NCBI GenBank assembly: GCA_023014365.1 | Contig: JAEBUN010000010.1 | Coordinates: 434,001 to 498,000 of the forward strand | Source of the DNA: Lepiota brunneoincarnata | Lineage: Eukaryota > Basidiomycota > Agaricomycetes > Agaricales > Agaricaceae | Direction of reading: 5' to 3' | DNA: 64,000 nucleotides | Part shown: in pieces, positions 58,168 through 64,000 of the stretch | How the letters are laid out: each line of letters starts with the position of its first letter | How positions within the stretch are numbered: position 1 is the first letter of the stretch | The notes under the pieces: generated by a model | Seen by the model: the letters and a program-made list of their open reading frames with translations, nothing else | Told to the model about the DNA's origin: nothing | Databases searched by the model: none | Position numbers and translations under genes: made by a program

Positions 58168-59887
58168 CTGAGGGCCCTGGAGAGCCAGTAGAGACCATGT
58201 CAACTCAAGTGATGGGCACACCAGTCCAAATAATATGTAATACAGTCTAAAACGTAGCAAACAGCCTTCGCACCCGCCCGACCAAGGACGAATCTAGCTG
58301 ACGCATCTGAATAATAGCCCCACTACGTTTCTCCTGCAACTCTGCCGACATGGCCACTAGCTTTTGCATAACCTCCCCGTCCTCCGACTTGGACAACTCC
58401 TTCATCTGCTTCATGACCTGTGTTTGTTGGCCGACCCATTCCTCGATCGAATGGTAAAGCTCCTGTCCGGCTAGCGTTTTTGGGAGATCCTTCCTTAGAT
58501 CAACGAGCTCTTTTTGTATCTGAAGCGCCCGCGTATCGAACTCCAAGTTGATGATGTTGTCCAAGGTGTCCCAGGCAGACTTACGCGTGGGCTCTTCAAA
58601 ACGGATAGTTCTTGACCCTCCTTTTATCATCACCGCCCAATACTTGTCTCCGAGCTCCTTCTCCGACGCGTTCCCAACGTCTGGCTCAACCTCTTGCCAC
58701 ATCGTCGTCACAAAAATCACCTTCCGGAACGCGTTTTTCCCACAGAGTTTCTCAAACACCTTCAAGTTCTTCAGAGGTGCAGCTCCCATACGATTGTCAG
58801 AAATACGGTGAAAATAGAGGATACCAGCAAGGAGCAAGGCGTTCTCGTACCTGCCATCATTTGATTTAACGTACTAAAACAAATTAATTGCTGAAGACGT
58901 ACATTTCTTTGAGCCACGCGGATGTGAGCTCGAGAATTTCTACATCAGATTTGTATGTGTCGTCGAAGCCAGGGGTATCGACCAGAACCACATGGATTGA
59001 GTTCTCGAAACTAACCCTGACAGCCCGCACCTCGTCTGTATGTGATTCAAGGCCATGGCCTGCCCACTCCCCGAAACCAGTCGCAGCTTCTATGAACTGT
59101 AACAACAATGAATCTTGAACCCTTCGCTAGGAAAAAAGGTGACATACAGTGCTTTTACCAGATCCTGTGGGCCCCATCAGGCTAAAAGTAGGGCGGTCTT
59201 GAGGACTAGATCCTTAGAAATACACTGGACAAACTCACACGATGATGATATCGTTTTTCGCCAACTTCTCTTTTGTCAGGATTTCGACCTTGAAGTTTTG
59301 GACATCACGATGTTGATCTATGGGTATAGGATTTCCGATCTCATTGATGGCGCATTCGTTCTTCGGCGGGTCGGCTCTACTATGACCGCGGGGTGACTTT
59401 GAAATAAAGGTTCACTCATCGACAAGCAAACCAAACGGCTTCCACCTACAAACCGTGAAACAAGACCCCTTAGTCCTTTTGTAAATCCTTGTGACATGTG
59501 GGAAGTTCCTGAGAGTCTAAAGCTGCGGAGTCGGTGGAGGTCAGGAGCAGGACAAGTGACCAGGCGAATCAATGCAGAGGACCTATGCTGAAAACCTGAG
59601 GGAGAAGTTTAGCCGTAGCACCCTTTCGTCCCCTCTACATATACCAGGCGGGCGAATCTACCTTAGGGTGCCCGGACCTCGCCGATTCGCCGATTAGCCG
59701 GGCAGAACCTGCGACTCTTGGACAGTTGCCTCGCCGCATGTAGTACACCATTTTGAATGTTTCATGTCCACGACTGATGGGCATGCTATCACGAAAGCGG
59801 GTGTATCTTCTGTTGCTTCAGGGTGGGGAAACCATTCAGCTGCAGCTATATACCTCACTTACAACACGTGCCCTTTTTCGAGGGGAT
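58168..59887. repeat. Tandem duplication, second unit (contains GTPase I)
   Basis: Direct repeat of 56389-58167, with a few small deletions (for example between 59660 and 59850). The coding parts are about 90 percent alike by eye. The 3' flank shared with unit one derives from the sequence directly upstream of URK1, so unit one is the ancestral location. Confidence 0.88.
58247..59497 (-). pseudogene. P-loop GTPase, locus I, with N-terminal nonsense codon
   Basis: The body is open and complete: KEKLAKNDIIIV, the microexon LMGPTGSGKST, FIEAATGFGEWAGHGLESHT, VVLVDTPGFDDTYKSDVEIL, LLAGILYFHRISDNRMGAAP, VIFVTTMWQEV, and the coil RALQIQKELVDLRKDLPKTL to RVRRLFATF. In the N-terminal exon the codon equal to Trp of DWTFIS in copy H reads TGA (near 59410), immediately after the best acceptor. 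No in-frame ATG is apparent between it and the P-loop. Unless a different splice or start is used, translation cannot reach the G domain. It is complementary to copy H, which has an intact N-terminus and a broken coil. Confidence 0.78.
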
Positions 59888-60379
59888 CATCGTGGTGCTG
59901 AGTCCACCCAACCCTAGCCCCAATTGAAACCACTTGCGAGGAATGGTCCGAGCGAACATCCCGAGCCAGTCTGCCATCAAACCGAAGCAGTTGACGCACA
60001 CTGCAGGGCGCCCACCGAGCGCCGCTCAGACCTGACGAACTCCCGAACATTAGAGCCAGGTGGAAGTTTCACGATGTTTCAAGCAATTGGTCGAACAGCA
60101 GACACAAGGACCAAGGAGGTCTCGAACTAGTGTCCGATACTAGGATCTTCTGGATATATGTACAGTATATACCTACTGACGCTGGTTGTCTGGAGGAAAA
60201 GCACAGATCATCTCAGCGTTCTGTCCTTGGTGTTCCGCACTTAAGAAAACCTAGCTTTTGAATGTTCATTGCTACTTGAATGACGAAAAGGTAACAACAC
60301 CAAAAGGTTGCAGAGAGGTCATCAGGCTAAATCGCAACATTTCGAGCTCAGCCGCTCCTCTCTGAGCAAATCTGCATAC
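59888..60379. other. No supported gene
   Basis: Sequence between the tandem duplication and the mosaic block. Short frames only; nothing recognised. Confidence 0.5.
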
Positions 60380-60665
60380 TCGCTTCCCTTTGGCCATGTC
60401 CCAGCCTCGCCATTCTGTAGCATTCATCGCCGCCGGCATTGTCGCCCTTCCCCTCCTCGCTCATTATAGCCTCCAATATGCTCATCACTCTAGGTGGGGA
60501 ATATCCAGGAATAAGGCTTTCGGTACCTGCTTATTATAGATGTTCTCGTCCCAGGGCCACCCGGCCTCCCGGTTTGGGACGCTACAAGGACATATGATCA
60601 ATCCTTATCGTCCAACGAGTTTCCAATGGGTAACTTTTCCTTCCAGGTCGCTGGACCCGATCATC
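60380..60665 (+). pseudogene. 5' fragment of the calcineurin-like phosphoesterase gene
   Basis: The plus strand ATGTCCCAGCCTCGCCATTC continues with the TM exon (FIAAGIVALPLLAHY), the intron starting GTGGGGAATATCCAGGAATA, and the second exon (GRYKDI region, SSNEFPMGNFSF). It matches the first 300 bases of the gene at 18.9-20.6 kb (reverse complement of 20320-20640), with a small deletion in exon 2. It ends near 60665 at the junction with an inverted CTU2 piece, so it has no phosphoesterase core. Confidence 0.88.
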
Positions 60666-60995
60666 CTGAACACTCGGACGAGTGTTTGGATAGCATTAGT
60701 TCTTGTAGTTTGAGTTGGTAAGGAACCATGAATGTATGCAATGATGACGAGGGAGATGGCGTTCCACACGAGAGACATTTCAGGAAAAAATCTGTCAAAT
60801 GCGAGTGCCTGAGATAGAAAGTAGAAAAAAAGACGGGACGGGCCTTCTTCGATGACGCTCAGTCCGATGCAAATCGTCAATTCACGTCCTCCACCCCTTT
60901 GTGTCGAATGTGTGTTCGAGTTTGAGAGGGATGTCCGTGCCGTAGCTCCTGATCACGGTCTCAATCCGACTACTCGAGCCCTTAATTTTGTCCAA
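60655..60995 (-). pseudogene. Inverted internal fragment of CTU2
   Basis: The minus strand matches 31230-31565 of CTU2: TGLSVIEEG, then PTQTTRTNAIQTLVRV. It is reversed relative to the CTU2 3' fragment that directly follows at 60996, so the CTU2 copy here was inverted or rejoined in the middle. Confidence 0.8.
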
Positions 60996-61383
60996 GTATA
61001 CCTATTTTCTGTTGCCATCTACCGTGGAGCATACTCAAATGGACTCCAGACTAGTTCAGACGAAGGCCCAACAGTGGGAGAGTAAGACCTCGATCTGCTC
61101 ATCCATAAGCTCGAACGCAACGCACCCCCTCCACACGTCGGATTCAAATCAGAGAGCCCGAACCTAGACCACCCAGAGTCACTTGCAGTAAATCTCTGCT
61201 ATACTTGTCATATGACCTGGATCAGCAAGAGCATTCGCGGAAACCCTGCGAGCCGGGCGGACATACCCGTACCTTGTGGATCGGCGCTCACACTGAAAGT
61301 GGCAGAGGCGTTGTCCGGGACATTACGAAAAAAACATATGCGAACAATTGTTGAGAGTTTTCTACTGGACCCCAGTTCATAAA
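60996..61383 (+). pseudogene. CTU2 last-exon fragment flanking GTPase J
   Basis: Matches 32035-32420: the GTT GCC ATC TAC CGT GGA GCA block, the SESPNLDHPESLAVNLCY region and the end TTCTACTGGACCCCAGTTCATAA. Small indels (for example in VPCGSALTLKVAE against VPVWVGAHTEDS) break the frame. It is convergent with J exactly as CTU2 is with B. Confidence 0.85.
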
Positions 61384-61587
61384 TCAACCGTAATACGTGA
61401 CATCTGAAAGAACGCCTAGCCGACTCAAGTAATTAACCGGAACGAAAACCAGCGGTGTGCACATTGTAAGCCAAACTACAGGATATGAGGTCTTTGAAGA
61501 CGCTTTCCGACGTCCACCGAAGCAAGAAACGAGGGGACTTCGTCACCGATGCCCTTCAGTATCCTTGATGGATTTCTGTGGGCGACG

Positions 61588-62699
61588 TCAAGAGTAGTCT
61601 CCGCGTGGATAGAGAGGTAAACCCACCGCCCGAGTTTTCCCTCCAAAGAAGAACAACTGGATTCGCCTGCCGAGCGGGATCTTCAGGCCCTTCAACTCGC
61701 TGAAGGTTTTTTGGAACTGTTGTTCAATTCTCTTATACTCCTTCTCCAACTCCTTGTGGAGTTTTGGATCGTTCGTCTTTTCGGTTTGTTCCAGTAGCGA
61801 CTTGAGGTTTTCCTTCTCATCAGACAAGCGCTTCTGCAGCTTATCGTAAAGTGTCTTGCCAGCCTGTGTCTCGTTGAGCTTCAACTTGAGGTCCACTAGT
61901 TCTTTTTGCAACCAGACCGCTTCCTTTTCTTTCGACATATGAATTAGTTCGTTGATAACCTTCCATGCCGCCTCCGGAGTTTTCTGTTCCAAGCGCTTGA
62001 CCTCTGATCCCTTGGCCATCATAGAATCCCAGAACTTGGCTTTGAGTTCCTCCTCCCTCGTTATACCCAGTTCGGGTTTGACCCTTGGCCACATTGTGGA
62101 TACGAGCGTGACTTTGTGCATCGCAGAGTCACCACATAATTTTTCGAACATACGAAGGTTGTTGTAGGGAGAACCAGCCATGCGATTGTCGGTAATGCGG
62201 TGAAGATAGATGAGCCCAGTAAGCTTCATTTCCTTCTCGTACCTGCCAGAGGGTTAGCGATTCCAGTGGTTATCGAGCCATTGTTGGGGTGCCTCACGTC
62301 CTCTTAAGCCAGTTGCCAATCATTTGCAATACCTGCATGTCAGACATGGATGAATCGCCGAACCCGGGAGTGTCAACGAGGACGAGTCGGTTGCCATAGG
62401 GAGGGTGCGTGACACGAGTGGCCTGAACCTGGCTGGTTACGGACTTCAACGTGCTGCCGGCGCGACGGCTCTCTTGACCTGCGAGGAGGTCGATGAACTA
62501 AGAGTGCATTTGTGAATTTGGCCACCCGACATGATGATTTAACTCACAGTACTCTTCCCAGAACCTGTGGGACCCATGAACCTACAAACGCAGAACGTAA
62601 GTCTATGATCAACAGGGGAACCAGTTTGGCTGATCCGTACACGATAATGATATCATCCCCTCTGACCCCTTTGATCGCATTAATGATCTCTGCTGACAT
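61588..62699 (-). CDS. P-loop GTPase, locus J (copy of the B unit)
   Basis: The ATG at 62697-62699 starts MSAEIINAIKGVRGDDIIIV; the 34-nt microexon gives FMGPTGSGKST, here with the canonical Thr in place of the Cys of A and B. The next exons have LVLVDTPGFGDSSMSDMQVL (the second Asp of GFDDT is kept, the first is Gly), KLTGLIYLHRITDNRMAGSP, VTLVSTMWPRV and the coil with ELVDLKLKLNETQAGKTLYD ending LGRRIQLFFFGGK. The four exons join in frame with no stop. Divergence from A and B is spread across the coil, so J is the older copy or evolves faster. A change of the first Asp in GFDDT could affect nucleotide switching. Confidence 0.85.
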
Positions 62700-63060
62700 T
62701 GTTGGTCAAATAGAAGGGGGGACTGAGGACACAAGAGCGATGGAGGATGCAAGTAACGCCGGTTATATAGAAACAATCTCACGAGGTATATCGATTGGTT
62801 GCACCATTACAATGCGTCTACCACGGGGACCGTGTTGTCCAAAATTAATGATCAAATGGACATGCATAACCCATGCTTGAGCGCTTGAGCTTAAAGTTAC
62901 GTATACTCGGTGATGATATGGACAATGCTAAGTGAAGATTGAGACCAACACCAATCAGGACGACACCCGGCGACGGAATGATAGCAGTCAAGAAAGACAA
63001 GTACACGAATGAGTCGATGATTCCAACTCAAGAAAACACCATCAACTACCGGGTCGATTT
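62700..63060. repeat. Upstream part of the duplicated B unit, ending in GTPase C tail sequence
   Basis: Matches 33742-34210 but lacks about 140 bp present upstream of A and B. The end ACACCATCAACTACCGGGTC corresponds to the last codons of GTPase C (34195-34212), after which homology to that locus stops. Confidence 0.8.
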
Positions 63061-63124
63061 TTGAGTTGGTGCAGCAATGGAAGTCGATCTGCGGTCTTCC
63101 CACGGTGTGGGACTCTTGACCGGC

Positions 63125-63410
63125 CACGCCCTATTCATAAATATACTCCTACGGGCCAGGAGGACTGCTGTGCCGGCAACGCATTGAAATCTGTAACCAG
63201 TAATGTTCAGGCCACTTACCTCGGGCATCCTGCTTACGGCGAATGAGCTGTCCCCGCTGACACTCCCAGATTCGACAATACAACCCCGCCTGACATGCAG
63301 ATATTGCAAATGATTGGCAACTGCCTTGAGAAACCTCGACAATGGCCTGATAATCACTAGAAGCGCTGACCCTTCTGGTAGGTACAAGAAGGGCGTCCTC
63401 CCCAGCCAAC
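63125..63410 (+). pseudogene. Decayed GTPase G-domain fragment (locus K)
   Basis: The plus strand encodes GQEDCCAGNALKSVTSNVQA, then a stop in HPAYGE, then, in shifted frame, ADTPRFDNTTPPDMQILQMI where the family has VDTPGFDDTTMSDMQVL. It continues into GRYKKGV and breaks off. P-loop exon and coil are missing. It faces away from J. Confidence 0.8.
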
Positions 63411-63469
63411 CTCGCTGCGCTTTGGCACTCATGTGCCAGGAAGACTGTTTGTACAACAAACAACTTGTA

Positions 63470-64000
63470 TAATAGTTATCTTCATCAGCGGCACGTCGGC
63501 AGCATGAGTCGCAGGGGCGCACTAGCCTGGTGGTGATGCCAGATACTCGGCTGACTCACAGTTCACACTCGCTTCATACTTGTCTAACAACGATCGATCG
63601 ATTAAATATTTTTGAGGCGCATATCCTATTGACACCTAAGGGTCGATGGGCGGTTTCTTCGCCACCACCGAAGGACTACTTACACTGCGTACCACACCCC
63701 CTTGTGGGGACAAGTATTCAGCGACTGCGAACTGTTCCTGGAAGGCGCTGGCATCTGGGAGTCGCTCAATGGCCGTTTGCGGCAGCTGCAACCTTACATG
63801 TTCCTTCATTCCAGGTAACGAGGCCGCCCAGGTCCGGAAACCGAGGAACCATGCTTTGTTACCGACTACTAAATACGGAATACAAGGGCAGAGTCACGAG
63901 TGTGCGACTCGTCTTAGTAAAACTACCAGTTCACAGCGAATTTTGTGTGGAGGGATCAGTTTCCCGCGCAACCGCACAGCCAATTGCGATGATGAAGCGT
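63470..64000. other. Window end, no gene recognised
   Basis: No motif-bearing frame on either strand; any gene here must continue beyond the window. Confidence 0.4.

Overview
The window is nuclear DNA of a filamentous basidiomycete, most likely an Agaricomycete. Genes are cut by many introns of about 45-80 nt with GTRNGT donors, intergenic gaps are short, and the protein families are fungal: a KRE9-like wall protein, a MUP-type methionine permease, a Pro-rich metacaspase, and TKL kinases with helical N-terminal regions. The exact genus cannot be fixed from sequence alone; the look is compatible with Ceratobasidiaceae, which is inference. No rRNA, tRNA, CRISPR array or autonomous transposon was recognised.

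The left third (1-21.5 kb) is ordinary housekeeping and accessory territory. It holds an endonuclease/exonuclease/phosphatase gene (partial), a GPI-anchored Ser/Thr-rich wall protein, a GRE2-like NAD(P) reductase, a methionine permease, a secreted Cys/Ser-rich protein with an internal duplication, cytochrome c oxidase subunit 5b, an MFS sugar transporter, a metacaspase, a calcineurin-like phosphoesterase and a GGCT/AIG2-like protein.

From about 21.7 to 63.4 kb the window is a rearranged cluster of one P-loop GTPase family. About twelve loci or fragments lie on both strands, named A, B, C, D, E, F, G, H, I, J, K and an N-terminal fragment. They share the order P-loop, DTPGFDDT, HRI(S/T)DNRM, (T/S)TMW and a Glu/Lys/Leu-rich coiled-coil tail. 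The P-loop lies on a 34-nt microexon in every copy I counted. Locus F adds a Ser-rich linker and an alpha-helical domain. Between the GTPases sit single-copy genes (amidohydrolase, CTU2, an RMND1-like protein, a uridine kinase/UPRT fusion) and dead genes (a TKL kinase, a prolyl aminopeptidase, an SGNH esterase).

The cluster grew by local segmental duplication. GTPase B and the last exon of the convergent intact CTU2 gene were copied as one block to locus A (inverted) and locus J. GTPases H and I are a direct tandem duplication of about 1.75 kb. A multi-spanning membrane gene was copied as an inverted arm. Pieces of the amidohydrolase, phosphoesterase and CTU2 genes were scattered as fragments. 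Many copies carry single frameshifts or stop codons, so this is an actively diversifying and decaying family. A link to self/non-self recognition or regulated cell death is inference from the F fusion and the kinase neighbour. Coding spans below are outer limits of spliced genes; exon boundaries were read by eye from splice sites and reading-frame continuity.
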